Positions 24,945 to 33,441 of a stretch of 52,844 nucleotides of DNA are shown piece by piece (position 1 is the first letter of the stretch; every line of letters begins with the position of its first letter). The notes below the pieces were generated by a model that was not told where the DNA came from, searched no databases, and saw only the letters and a program-made list of their open reading frames with translations. This DNA comes from an uncultured Helicobacteraceae bacterium (lineage in GTDB: Bacteria > Campylobacterota > Campylobacteria > Campylobacterales > Helicobacteraceae), in NCBI GenBank assembly GCA_947176375.1, contig CAMWQM010000012.1:1-52844 (forward strand). Reading direction: 5' to 3'. The position numbers were made by a program, and so were the translations under genes.

Positions 24945-25198
24945 CAAAAGAAGAATATCTTTCAAGGGTCGCAAGCATCCGCCGTGAAATGTGCGAACAA
25001 ATCGTTGCCGTCACGTCCGAATATATCAGGGAAAGCCCCGGCAAGGTTGATGAACTTGATGCCGACGGAATCCGTTTAATTCGCAAAGATACATATATCA
25101 CATCAAGCAAATGGAATTTCGTCAAGCCCGTCAAGGGTGGCAAAGAATTGACCTTGTTTTTCTCCGCTATCCTTGAAGCATCATTCCCCGGTGCTTGA
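24941..25198 (+). CDS. Small hypothetical protein
   Basis: 85 residues (MTKEEYLSRVASIRREMCEQIVAVTSEYIRE...), an N-terminal helix then short strands (IRLIRKDTYITSSKWNF). Coupled to the previous gene by a 4-nt overlap. Its stop lies inside the -33 region of the next promoter. No function recognised. Confidence 0.55.
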   Translation: MTKEEYLSRVASIRREMCEQIVAVTSEYIRESPGKVDELDADGIRLIRKDTYITSSKWNFVKPVKGGKELTLFFSAILEASFPGA

Positions 25199-25223
25199 AA
25201 TTCACCAAAAGGTTGTATCTTTG
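25195..25223 (+). promoter_or_regulatory. Bacteroidota-type promoter
   Basis: TTG (25195-25197), 18 nt, then TATCTTTG (25216-25223), an exact match to TAnnTTTG. The next ATG is at 25244, giving a leader of about 15 nt. No operator palindrome is present, so the three following small genes may be expressed independently of the phage circuit, for example in the lysogen. Confidence 0.65.
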
Positions 25224-25243
25224 CACACTACAATCAAGACACG

Positions 25244-25462
25244 ATGAAGAATGAATCAGTTGTCCACGTCTGCTTGGGCGATGATAGACACTATTATTTC
25301 GGGTCGGTCGCCGCAATCTTCGACACGTTCACGTCTGATGACTTGGGCGTGTCGATGACAACCTTGTGGAATTACGGGCTTGCGCCTGACCGCCCTTATA
25401 AAAACAATCGTTGCGCCATCTATCGGGGCAACATAGCACGAAAGAAACATGGCAAACGATAA
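25244..25462 (+). CDS. Small hypothetical protein
   Basis: 72 residues (MKNESVVHVCLGDDRHYYFGSVAAIFDTFTSDDLGVSMTTLW...). It looks like a compact alpha/beta protein; the ending RCAIYRGNIARKKHGKR is basic. The core YFGSVAAIFDTF ... LGVSMTTLWNYGL resembles a short helix-turn-helix-type phage protein seen in Bacteroidales, but this is weak. First gene after an independent promoter. Confidence 0.5.
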   Translation: MKNESVVHVCLGDDRHYYFGSVAAIFDTFTSDDLGVSMTTLWNYGLAPDRPYKNNRCAIYRGNIARKKHGKR

Positions 25463-25664
25463 TAACAATTTCTTTACCGAATTGCAAAAACTTCTTGAAA
25501 AATACGATGCGCATATAATTGTTGAATGCAATGATGATGCGCACGAACAAGAAGAATATGAATGTTGCGTAAGAATCGGTGGATATAAGGGTTTTAATTC
25601 TTTTATGACCGGGAATTGTATTAACAAATATAACGCGCTCAATTTCAAAACTCCTATATTATGA
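25449..25664 (+). CDS. Small acidic hypothetical protein
   Basis: 71 residues (MANDNNNFFTELQKLLEKYDAHIIVECNDDAHEQEEYECCVRIGGYKGF...). The pattern LQKLLEKYDAxI is a helix followed by a strand common in small phage proteins. It overlaps both neighbours by a few bases. Function unknown. Confidence 0.5.
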   Translation: MANDNNNFFTELQKLLEKYDAHIIVECNDDAHEQEEYECCVRIGGYKGFNSFMTGNCINKYNALNFKTPIL

Positions 25665-25888
25665 AACCGAACCAAACAATCATTGACCTTGCCAAATCTT
25701 ATGACTTTGACGGGGCTAAATTCCTGACCGAATGGAACGGGTTTCAGGTGTTCACACCAATAAACGACGACGGGGATGCCCCGGCGGTCGGTGAACCCAT
25801 CTTGATATTATACAATGGCAAGGACACAAGGGTTGCCGCCCGTGATGAATGGGGGCGAATCCTTGATGCCCTCGCCGACAAGAAGTAA
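25661..25888 (+). CDS. Small hypothetical protein
   Basis: 75 residues (MKPNQTIIDLAKSYDFDGAKFLTEWNGFQVFTPINDDGD...), an acidic alpha/beta protein ending LDALADKK. Last gene of the rightward island; it converges on the 1002-residue head protein gene with one base between the stop codons. No separate bidirectional terminator is visible, so the two operons must collide or read through here. Function unknown. Confidence 0.5.
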   Translation: MKPNQTIIDLAKSYDFDGAKFLTEWNGFQVFTPINDDGDAPAVGEPILILYNGKDTRVAARDEWGRILDALADKK

Positions 25889-25889
25889 A

Positions 25890-28800
25890 TCACTTCTTCT
25901 TTTTGGTTTTCTTTGCCTTATTTCCTTTAAGGCATCCGGCATAAAGCGGGTTGAAGCGCAAGTTATCAACCCGCAAAATTTTTAATGTGCCGTGCAAGAA
26001 CCTCTTGCCATAGGTCGCAAAGTCGGTAATGATTTCACCGCATTGTGGGTCATAGATGCGCAACGTGCCGTTTTTCAATCGCTCACAAGTAATTATGTGT
26101 CCGCTTGCCATAGTGTACCATGTCCACTTGATGTGATAACGTCCGACCGCCTTTGTTGCCGCTTCAAGGTTTGCAATCATAGATGCCGCCGTTGCATCAG
26201 CATCGCCGGGCGAATAGACCCAACCGACACTTGTTGACTTCGGGGTGTTTCCGTCGTTATCAAGCCAAGCCAATTCAGTATGCCGGGAAAGAATCGCGGG
26301 GATTGAATTTTTCGTCTTTCCAATGGCTTCAACGTCAAATCCACGTCGGCGCAATTCGTGTGCAACAACACAAGATTGGCAATTTATAGTGAATTTCTTT
26401 TTGTAAGCCGGATTCTTGCGGATATAAACCTTTTTGCCGTCGCGTGTTGTCGTGTGTGTTGCTTCCTTTTGGTCGCATTCAAGCCATTCTTCTGTATAGT
26501 TGGGATTGCCGCGCAAATCGTTTGATTCCTCAAAGGTCATGTCAACGCCCTTTTCAATGCCCAAAGTCTTTTCAATTTCCTTGTCATTTTCCGATTTGGC
26601 GATTGTTCCGGCTTCCTCGGTTCGCTTTCGCCAATCGTCCATTGTTGCGCCCGTTGCAACTGCTGACTTCTTCTTTTCTTCCTCTTGCTTGCGACGCAAC
26701 AATTCATCCTGAATCGCCCTTTTCAGGGATTCAAGATTATTTTGATAAGACCCGAAATTGTTTTTCCAATTCTTCTTGTCAGTTTGCGCCGCCATCAGGT
26801 TTTGAGTTACCACGGCAAATTCGGGCAACTTCTTGATGTCAATGCCTTGTTCCGCCGCATTCTTGGTTACATCTGCAACATCCTTGACAAACTTTGAAAG
26901 CATTGAAAGAAGTTCATTTGCCTTTTGGGTAATGGTCGCAATTCGCTCATTTATTTTGTTAATTTCACGATTGGCAACGGCTTTGTCAAGCGTGTTTCGC
27001 TGAATAGTAAGCCCCCATTCGTCGGCAACCTTGCGGGCTGCTTCAATTTGGGGCATCAGTGCGTCAAGCTGCGCTTGCACGGGGTCGGTTTTTGGGGCTT
27101 CTTTGCCGGGAACTGCGAATGGGTCACGACCGATTTTTGTTTTGACCTTATCAACAAATTTCTTCATCATTTCGGCGGTCACTTCTCCCAACTTGTCGCG
27201 GTCTGCACTCATGAACATTGCAAATGCTTCGGCAAAATATTCATCTTCACAAGTTGATGCGTAATAACCCAAGACTTCGGCAACCTCATTGAAAGGCTTG
27301 CCATTTTTCATTACGGATTTACCTGCTTTCCCGAATGCGTCTATCACTTCGGATTTGAAGTAAAACCTCGACATCAGGCAATGCCCGATTTCATGGTCAA
27401 TCGTTTGCCTTACAACATCGGCTTCATCGACAAAGTGCGTCCATTTCACGCCCTTTTTAGTTATCCACTTTTGGGCGTTTGTCCAAACGGTCGAACCTGA
27501 AAGACGGGACAAATTCACGTTCAATGAATTATCGTGACCATCCCACGATGCTTCGGCTTTTGAACTTGCGGGTTTGCCAAAGTTGTTGAATTTAGGCAAT
27601 CCAAAGGCTTGCATCCGTTGGTTTACTTGATTGATGATGCGGTTGACCAACGGCAAGTCTTTCGGTTTTATTTGCAGACTGCACGATTCGGCAATGTTGG
27701 CAAGAATGAAGTCGATTGCTTCTTGTGGCGTTTTAGCTTCAAACAAGGGGATTTCGGGAACACCCGGCACATCAGGTTCAAGGGTTGGCAAGGCAATCTT
27801 CAATCCCTTTGACAAGTCGCCATCAACAAAGTTGTCCTTGATGAAATACGGGGTTGATGCCCAGCCCGCCGATGCTTCCATGTTTTCGGCGACCCATTCT
27901 TTGAACCCGTCGGGAACATCGGTCACAAGGTTGTGCGATTGCTTCTTCTTGTACTCCGTGCCGCGCAAAGCTGCTTTGAGGTCGCCCAATTCGTTTTCGT
28001 CAAAGGTTTCTTCATCCATCAGGATTGGCACGGCGTAACACATACATTGCGGATGCCACCCTTTGAACTTGAACGTCTTTGGATAACGCCCTTGCAGTCG
28101 GTCGCACATCTTGCATTTGCAAAGGGGTTCATGGTTACTTCGGTGAATCTCAAAGCCGACAACGAAATCAAGTTGTTGCCACCGCAAAAAGTCGCTTTCC
28201 CGGTAAGCCATATTGATTTCTGAGCGTGTCAGGCGTTGGGCGTTCTTCACGCTCGACCGATAGACACCTTGCCCCGGATGGAATGCCCGTGCCGCCTTTG
28301 ACAACACAAGGTTGCCCCGCTTGTCGCGCACACGGCGAAACAAACGGTCAGGTTCTCGCAAGTTTTGTTTGACATCGCGGGCAAGTTGTTGTGCGCTGCG
28401 CCCCTCGCCCAAACCGACATCAAGGGCGGTTTCCAATTGGTCGCGGTATTGCCCGACATATCGCCACACACGTTGCGACAAGTCCATGCCCGCAATCTTT
28501 CGCCCCTGAAAGGCACTTAAAGCGTCCAAATTGCGGTCTTGCATCTTCTTCAACCGCGCCTTTGACAACTTCGACGTGTCTATGATTGAATCAATGAACC
28601 CGTCGTTCTTGTCGCAAGCAAACAACCATTGTTTCTTCGACCCGGTTTCAATCGCGGTTTGAAGCTGCGACGCAAGTTGCCCGACAACCTTTTGCAATTC
28701 GGCTTTTACTTCGGGGTAATCATCGAAAGAAAAAGGCTTGTCGGGGTCAATGGTGCGCCGTGTTGCTGATTGGGCAATCGCAAGGGTCGCACGGTCAAAC

Positions 28801-28898
28801 AAGACTTGCACCATCGACGCATATTGCTCGGTGGTGCGGTAATGGTTCAGGTCGAAACCCTGAATCGAAAAACGGGTTGTCTTTTGACGCTTTGCCAT
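25890..28898 (-). CDS. Minor head protein (Mu gpF-like) fused to zincin-like and papain-fold toxin-like domains
   Basis: 1002 residues. N-terminal ~300: phage head morphogenesis (Mu gpF/SPP1 gp7) domain, with RLTRSEINMAYRESDFLRWQQLDFVVGFEI, the Cys-rich CKCKMCDRLQGRYP and the closing motif HPQCMCYAVPIL. The middle contains HEIGH near residue 502 within VVRQTIDHEIGHCLM, and EDEYFAEAFAMF about 50 residues on, a zinc metallopeptidase-like arrangement. A coiled-coil stretch (~620-760) follows. The last 200 residues read as a papain-fold toxin: NCQSCVVAHELRRRGFDV (Cys near 840), GHIIT (His near 933) and YDPQCG (Asp near 950). Minor head proteins are packaged, so these enzymatic domains could be injected with the DNA. 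Confidence 0.8.
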   Translation of the reverse strand: MAKRQKTTRFSIQGFDLNHYRTTEQYASMVQVLFDRATLAIAQSATRRTIDPDKPFSFDDYPEVKAELQKVVGQLASQLQTAIETGSKKQWLFACDKNDGFIDSIIDTSKLSKARLKKMQDRNLDALSAFQGRKIAGMDLSQRVWRYVGQYRDQLETALDVGLGEGRSAQQLARDVKQNLREPDRLFRRVRDKRGNLVLSKAARAFHPGQGVYRSSVKNAQRLTRSEINMAYRESDFLRWQQLDFVVGFEIHRSNHEPLCKCKMCDRLQGRYPKTFKFKGWHPQCMCYAVPILMDEETFDENELGDLKAALRGTEYKKKQSHNLVTDVPDGFKEWVAENMEASAGWASTPYFIKDNFVDGDLSKGLKIALPTLEPDVPGVPEIPLFEAKTPQEAIDFILANIAESCSLQIKPKDLPLVNRIINQVNQRMQAFGLPKFNNFGKPASSKAEASWDGHDNSLNVNLSRLSGSTVWTNAQKWITKKGVKWTHFVDEADVVRQTIDHEIGHCLMSRFYFKSEVIDAFGKAGKSVMKNGKPFNEVAEVLGYYASTCEDEYFAEAFAMFMSADRDKLGEVTAEMMKKFVDKVKTKIGRDPFAVPGKEAPKTDPVQAQLDALMPQIEAARKVADEWGLTIQRNTLDKAVANREINKINERIATITQKANELLSMLSKFVKDVADVTKNAAEQGIDIKKLPEFAVVTQNLMAAQTDKKNWKNNFGSYQNNLESLKRAIQDELLRRKQEEEKKKSAVATGATMDDWRKRTEEAGTIAKSENDKEIEKTLGIEKGVDMTFEESNDLRGNPNYTEEWLECDQKEATHTTTRDGKKVYIRKNPAYKKKFTINCQSCVVAHELRRRGFDVEAIGKTKNSIPAILSRHTELAWLDNDGNTPKSTSVGWVYSPGDADATAASMIANLEAATKAVGRYHIKWTWYTMASGHIITCERLKNGTLRIYDPQCGEIITDFATYGKRFLHGTLKILRVDNLRFNPLYAGCLKGNKAKKTKKKK

Positions 28899-28904
28899 TC
28901 GGGA

Positions 28905-29081
28905 TTATTTCTTTTTGAAGTGTTCGCAATAATCGTATTTCAGGAACTTGCACCACTTTTGAAACTTGCAGTTGCAAAAGATGGGGTTTCCGTCCGCGCC
29001 GATGTTGTGCCAATTCTCGGAATGCGCACAATCCTTGCAAGTGTATTCCGGCGCGGCGGGTTTAGTCGCTTTCTTTGCCAT
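28905..29081 (-). CDS. Small zinc-ribbon-like protein
   Basis: 58 residues from the ATG at 29079-29081 (MAKKATKPAAPEYTCKDCAH). It has several Cys/His positions: CKDCAHSENWH, FCNCKFQKWCKF, DYCEHF. This is a compact metal-binding fold. It lies between the portal block and the minor head gene, with its start overlapping the lipoprotein gene. Small Cys-rich proteins are often found here in Bacteroidales phages. Function unknown. Confidence 0.6.
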   Translation of the reverse strand: MAKKATKPAAPEYTCKDCAHSENWHNIGADGNPIFCNCKFQKWCKFLKYDYCEHFKKK

Positions 29082-29355
29082 AGGACAAGCGGATTTTTTC
29101 ACCCCTGACCGCCGAATCAAAGGTGGGTTTGTCAATGTGTACGGTGCGCACGGCGGTTGAATCGGCGACATAAAGAATCCGCATTTCAGGGATGATGCGG
29201 ACGCGCGTTGTCTGCGTTGCCGGGTCGCGGGTGGTGTAATATCTTCGTGGGGCATACCGTTTGCCGACAACATAGCCGGACACGGAGTTGCCATCGCCGC
29301 ATGATGCCAAAAGAAGCATCAGGGCGACGGCAAGGAATGTGAAAAGCCTTTTCAT
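29062..29355 (-). CDS. Small lipoprotein
   Basis: 97 residues from the ATG at 29353-29355 (MKRLFTFLAVALMLLLASC), a clear lipoprotein signal with Cys19. The mature part is short and basic-acidic (GDGNSVSGYVVGKRYAPRRYYTTRDPATQTTRVRIIPEM). It lies between portal and minor head genes on the same strand, so it is likely expressed late or with the head genes. A role in superinfection exclusion or envelope modification is possible; it is not a structural protein by signal. Unknown function. Confidence 0.65.
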   Translation of the reverse strand: MKRLFTFLAVALMLLLASCGDGNSVSGYVVGKRYAPRRYYTTRDPATQTTRVRIIPEMRILYVADSTAVRTVHIDKPTFDSAVRGEKIRLSYGKESD

Positions 29356-29368
29356 TGTCGATTCGGTT

Positions 29369-30838
29369 TTAAGCATCGTTTTCAAGTTGGGGTTCTCCGA
29401 CCATGAATGAATTTTCGCGGGTGGTCTGCTCATTGATTTTCAGCATGGTCATTTTTGCATCGCCGGACAAGCCCGCCTTTTCAACTGATTCTTCTTGCGA
29501 AATCACAGGTTTGTTGCCGTTGGCGGTAAGCCAATAATTCAATTCGTCGATTTCGCTTGTCAGGATGTACGGGGTCACTTCGGGTTCGACTTCAAGTTCA
29601 TCACAAGCGGTTGCAAGCTGCGTGTTGAATTGTCCGACATAGGCAAGAAGCACGTTCACGCGGCGTTGTAGGAAATCATCGAAAATTTCCATCTTGTCTT
29701 GCACTTTGAGGTGGGCATCCATGAAAAGCAACTTCAAGGCAAGCCCGGAAATCGCGCCAAGACCTTTGACGGCATCAAAGGAAATGTCGGGGGTCTGCGT
29801 GATAGTGTATATCAGGCGCAAAAGGGTTTCAATCTCCAACTTGACCGCTTCAGGGGCGTTTGCCCATGATACATATTGCATCGTTGCGCCCGGTTCGCCC
29901 TCGATAACCGCGCCGGATTCGCCCTTTTTCGCCCATCCGTTGATTGTACCCGTGACAAAGATTTTTGGGCTTGCGTGATAGTCGTTTGTGTCAGCAAAGT
30001 TCGACAAAAGCGTTTCCAAGCGGTCAATCAACTTGTCCACATCTTCGGTTTCAAACTGTTCCTGATACCCGTAAACAATCGGAATTTTGCCGATTGCAAC
30101 GGGTTTGGGGTAGCCCTCGACAAGCTGTGCCCCGACACCGCCGCCGTTGGTTCGCCAAAGCCAATGTTCTTCGTCGGTGAATGTTTCAAAGTAATCAGTT
30201 GAAACACCCTTGTTGTCCTTGTGGCTGTAAGCACGGGAAAACGCCACCATGTCGCCGGAATCATCGAAGTAAGGGTAAAGCGTATCACCAAAGGCGGGCG
30301 ACAAGATGGTGCAACGCAATTTGAACTTGCTTTTGAATCCATATTTGCCGTGTTCCTTTGCGACGGGATACCAATATTCGGCGCACTCCTTAAATCCGAA
30401 AATCGCGCGGGCAATCTTGCGGTTTAACGAATTGGTCTTAACATCTTTCAAGATGCGTTTCAGGGCGAAAAGAACCGCTTTTTCTTGGTCGTTGGCGGGG
30501 GTTGCGTTATACTCGGGCGGATTGCCGAAACAAAACGACACGGCACGTTTGATAATCAGCTTTTGAAGCGCAACGGCGATGCGGGCGACCTTTTCCGTGC
30601 GTGTGGCGACCGCTTCACCGTCGGCGGTGATAACTTTCTTTGCGGAATCACTTTCGGCATCTACATCGACGCGCACTTGCTTGTCCTTGCGCTTGATGGG
30701 GTCGTTGATGTCATGCAACTTCGGGTCAAGTGCCTTTTTCGCTTGTTCGGCATCCGGGATGGGATGATTGCGCCCCGACTGCAAAAGGCTGATTTGGTCG
30801 GTCGGGTTCTCTGATTGGATGATGTCTTTTAACTTCAT
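29369..30838 (-). CDS. Portal protein
   Basis: 489 residues from the ATG at 30836-30838 (MKLKDIIQSENPTDQISLLQSG); an extended frame upstream lies in the operator region and is not used. It has the SPP1/Mu-type portal composition: RKDKQVRVDVDAESDSAKKVITADGEAVATRTEKVARIAVALQKLIIKRAVSFCFGNP near residues 60-115, then helical stem and wing (FDDFLQRRVNVLLAYVGQFN). It sits directly after the large terminase gene and before head genes. It forms the dodecameric DNA entry ring. It starts 11 nt after operator-like copy 7 of the palindrome family. Confidence 0.87.
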   Translation of the reverse strand: MKLKDIIQSENPTDQISLLQSGRNHPIPDAEQAKKALDPKLHDINDPIKRKDKQVRVDVDAESDSAKKVITADGEAVATRTEKVARIAVALQKLIIKRAVSFCFGNPPEYNATPANDQEKAVLFALKRILKDVKTNSLNRKIARAIFGFKECAEYWYPVAKEHGKYGFKSKFKLRCTILSPAFGDTLYPYFDDSGDMVAFSRAYSHKDNKGVSTDYFETFTDEEHWLWRTNGGGVGAQLVEGYPKPVAIGKIPIVYGYQEQFETEDVDKLIDRLETLLSNFADTNDYHASPKIFVTGTINGWAKKGESGAVIEGEPGATMQYVSWANAPEAVKLEIETLLRLIYTITQTPDISFDAVKGLGAISGLALKLLFMDAHLKVQDKMEIFDDFLQRRVNVLLAYVGQFNTQLATACDELEVEPEVTPYILTSEIDELNYWLTANGNKPVISQEESVEKAGLSGDAKMTMLKINEQTTRENSFMVGEPQLENDA

Positions 30839-30849
30839 TTGTTCACTTG

Positions 30850-30868
30850 ATGTTTTATAGTGATACAC
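30850..30868 (-). promoter_or_regulatory. 19-bp palindromic operator-like site between terminase and portal
   Basis: ATGTTTTATAGTGATACAC on the plus strand. It fills the 31-bp gap between the terminase stop and portal start, 11 nt upstream of the portal ATG. No clear -7 box is seen here, so it may act as a block to read-through (stoperator-like) or use a different promoter. Confidence 0.55.
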
Positions 30869-30869
30869 A

Positions 30870-32336
30870 TTAGCGACCAAAAAGGGATGCGACCCCCGAT
30901 TTGGCGCGTTTTCTTCTTTTCTCAATTGTTCCCGTCAATGCGTCGGGCGCATCGTCGTGGTCATTTTGTCCGGCTTTCAAGTAACCGCATATCGCTTTCG
31001 CAAATTCAGTGAATCGGCGTTTCCACCCCAACGGCATAAATGTAAGATTTTGCACCATCGCCGAATGCTCATAAATGCGGATGTCCTTGTTCTCGGTTTG
31101 ATGAAATGCCGTGAAACGAGTTTTGGCATTGCCCAGCAATCGGCATTGCTTTTCAACATTGTTCTTGAAAAGGCGACCGCCGTTGTTCGCTTCAATCACA
31201 CATTCGGCAACGCCGTGTTTTGTCAGCATCTTTGCAAGGGCGGGTTCGGTGTACTCGACCGGGCGCGTGGTGTAAAGCACATCGACAATGTAATTCCCAT
31301 GCTCGGTTTCATCATAGATGATTGCGCACAAATAGTCTTTGCCCGTGTCTGCCACGTCAACATAAGCCTTGCGGACGCAATATTGTGTCACCGGGCGAAT
31401 CTCATATTCCACAAATCCGGCTTCATACATAAGACCCTCGCGGGGCTGCGGGTTCTGCTGATAAAGCGAATCAAAGACTTGTGGATTGCGCTTGCGTGTG
31501 GCAAGCAACTTTTCACGCGAATGCCTTTCTTCCCAAAGGGCTTCACCCTCTTGTCGGGGGTCATAATCGGTCGGTGCGCCCTCTTTGATTGCCTGATAAA
31601 TGACAACGACCCAACCGTTAGGATTTTCCACGGGGTCATAAACCCCTTGTTCACGCAATAACTTTCCCGCCAAATCATCCTCATGCCATCGGGTAAAGAC
31701 AATCAATTGTTGGGAATCGTTATGAAGTCGGGTTTCGGCAACGGTGTCATACCAATCCGACACGGATTCACGGACAATCGGCGACCATGCCGTTTTCGCA
31801 TCCTTGTAAATATCATCCATAATCAGGATGTCAACGGGTTCACCCGTCAAAGCACCCCCGACACCAACGGTCTTGAAGCCCCCACGATGCCCGACAATTT
31901 CGCATTCATCGGTTGTTCTGACATATCCCCCCGGAACATCAGCAACAAGCGAATTTGATAAACACGTTTCGGGGAAAATAGCATGATATTCGGGGGAATC
32001 AATGATGCGTTGAATCTCCCGGTTAAATTTACGCGCCTTGCTTGCATTATAGGACACAATCGCCAATCGATTGTCAGGATTATGACCAACAAGAAAAGAC
32101 GGCAAACGCCTTGTTGAACCCTCTGACTTGCCGTGTTGCGGGGGCATAAAGACCATAAGTTTCTTGATGTCGCCGTGCGCAAAATCAGTCAGCACCGAAT
32201 AATAACGGCGGTGAAAGTCTGCCGGGCGAAAGGTCGGCATGGTGGAAAGGGTAAAACGCAACAAATCGGAACGACTTTCACGCACAAGTCGTTCTTGCAT
32301 TGCTTTGATGTATTGCACCATGTCCGACCGCTTCAT
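30870..32336 (-). CDS. terL: Terminase large subunit
   Basis: 488 residues. Walker A is PPQHGKS (residues 65-71), Walker B ILIMDD (170-175), followed by the C motif region (VFTRWHEDD). The RNase H-like nuclease has YVDVADTGKDY as its first acidic motif and DDAPDALTG near the end. It packages phage DNA by ATP hydrolysis and cuts the concatemer. The start codon overlaps the small terminase stop by one base (TGATG), indicating coupled translation. Confidence 0.95.
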   Translation of the reverse strand: MKRSDMVQYIKAMQERLVRESRSDLLRFTLSTMPTFRPADFHRRYYSVLTDFAHGDIKKLMVFMPPQHGKSEGSTRRLPSFLVGHNPDNRLAIVSYNASKARKFNREIQRIIDSPEYHAIFPETCLSNSLVADVPGGYVRTTDECEIVGHRGGFKTVGVGGALTGEPVDILIMDDIYKDAKTAWSPIVRESVSDWYDTVAETRLHNDSQQLIVFTRWHEDDLAGKLLREQGVYDPVENPNGWVVVIYQAIKEGAPTDYDPRQEGEALWEERHSREKLLATRKRNPQVFDSLYQQNPQPREGLMYEAGFVEYEIRPVTQYCVRKAYVDVADTGKDYLCAIIYDETEHGNYIVDVLYTTRPVEYTEPALAKMLTKHGVAECVIEANNGGRLFKNNVEKQCRLLGNAKTRFTAFHQTENKDIRIYEHSAMVQNLTFMPLGWKRRFTEFAKAICGYLKAGQNDHDDAPDALTGTIEKRRKRAKSGVASLFGR

Positions 32337-32845
32337 CAGGAATCCAATTTGCGGTGCAAGTCCTGAATTATCGCCGCCAATTCTTCATCGGTCTTTTTGG
32401 CGAATAGGTCTTGCCCATCCTTGCCCGTCACTTCGGTTGATTGTCGGTTGCGCCAATGGTCAGGGTCGCCGTTGGTCAGGGTGAAAATGATTGCGGCGGT
32501 GTCGGCGGCAACGTGCTTCGTGGTGGTGATTTGCTCCTTGATAACGGGTTTCGGCTTGCCGTCCTTTGTCTTTTCCTTGCCGGGAACGGTAACGGTGCGT
32601 GTTTCCGTTACGTCGTACCCCTCTAATTTGCGGCGCAAAGACTTTTTGGCAATCATCGCCATTGTCTGCATCAGTTCCGCCCGCGCTTCCTCGACCGCAA
32701 GGGCAAATTCTTCGTGTTCATTGACCCATTCGTGATAAGTCTTTGTGGAAATCCCGACTTGACGGCAAATTTCGGCAATGGTGAAAGTGTCCGACTTGAT
32801 AAGCCCGACAATCTTTTCAACCATCTTTTTGTTGTACTTTGCCAT
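32336..32845 (-). CDS. terS: Terminase small subunit
   Basis: 169 residues. The N-terminal helix-turn-helix (VEKIVGLIKSDTFTIAEICRQVGISTKTYHEWV) is of the phBC6A51-type small terminases. A helical oligomerisation region follows and the C-terminal segment (DPDHWRNR, ELAAIIQDLHRKL) is typical. It recognises packaging sites on phage DNA and recruits the large subunit. The stop overlaps the terL start by one base. Confidence 0.85.
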   Translation of the reverse strand: MAKYNKKMVEKIVGLIKSDTFTIAEICRQVGISTKTYHEWVNEHEEFALAVEEARAELMQTMAMIAKKSLRRKLEGYDVTETRTVTVPGKEKTKDGKPKPVIKEQITTTKHVAADTAAIIFTLTNGDPDHWRNRQSTEVTGKDGQDLFAKKTDEELAAIIQDLHRKLDS

Positions 32846-32886
32846 GTGCGGTTAATCTCTTTTTTAGCTTGAAAAAATTACTTTCA

Positions 32887-33441
32887 TTACTCTTTCAACT
32901 CGACTTCAAAGCCCCGGTCTTGCAATTCTGAAAAAAGCATTGACAATTTGGTTACATCCTTGCACTCGACAATCAGGCGTGTGGAAATCTCCTTTTTGGT
33001 CGGTTCTTCTTCGGCTTCTTCGTCATCGGCAAACCCCTCGACACTCACGCCCCAATCATCCGGGGCAATGCCGAAAGTTTCAATGGCTTCGGCAATCGCC
33101 TTTTCATCCCAATCAAGGTTTGCTTTGGCGGTTGCATTGTCAGCAAGGGCAAGTTCGCGTCCGGCTTTTGAATCCAAGTCAATGTCGGTGCGCTTAACGG
33201 CGACAAGTGTTTTGCCGTCGGTTTCCACGACAAGAACATCTTCAAAGCCCAATTCTCCCGCCTTTTCGGTGGTCTTGTTTCCGGCAATGATGCGGTTGTT
33301 CTTGTCGATAAGGATTGAACGACCCAACCCGAATTGACGCAAGGATTCATCCATCAGGTGGTCGCCGTATTGTGTACCCTTGTTGAAATTGAGGTTGTCG
33401 CCCACAAGGTCGGTGATTCTTGCTTTGCTCGTCTTTGCCAT
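32887..33441 (-). CDS. ParB/Srx-type nuclease-domain protein
   Basis: 184 residues from the ATG at 33439-33441, which overlaps the upstream stop by 4 nt (ATGA). Contains NNRIIAGNKTTEKAGELGFEDVLVVETDGKTLVAVKRTDIDLDSKAGRELALADNATA, the ParB-like N-terminal fold (GNKTTEKA in place of the GERRxxA box). An acidic linker (DDEEAEEEPTKKE) and a C-terminal beta region follow. ParB-like proteins before the terminase genes are frequent in Bacteroidales phages; a role in DNA modification or packaging is possible. Not a partition system, as no ParA is present. Confidence 0.75.
   Translation of the reverse strand: MAKTSKARITDLVGDNLNFNKGTQYGDHLMDESLRQFGLGRSILIDKNNRIIAGNKTTEKAGELGFEDVLVVETDGKTLVAVKRTDIDLDSKAGRELALADNATAKANLDWDEKAIAEAIETFGIAPDDWGVSVEGFADDEEAEEEPTKKEISTRLIVECKDVTKLSMLFSELQDRGFEVELKE

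Noticed and set aside
25216..25243. A degenerate tenth copy of the 19-bp palindrome before the 25244 gene
   Set aside because: Only the right half (AAGACAC) matches; the left half and the centre do not.
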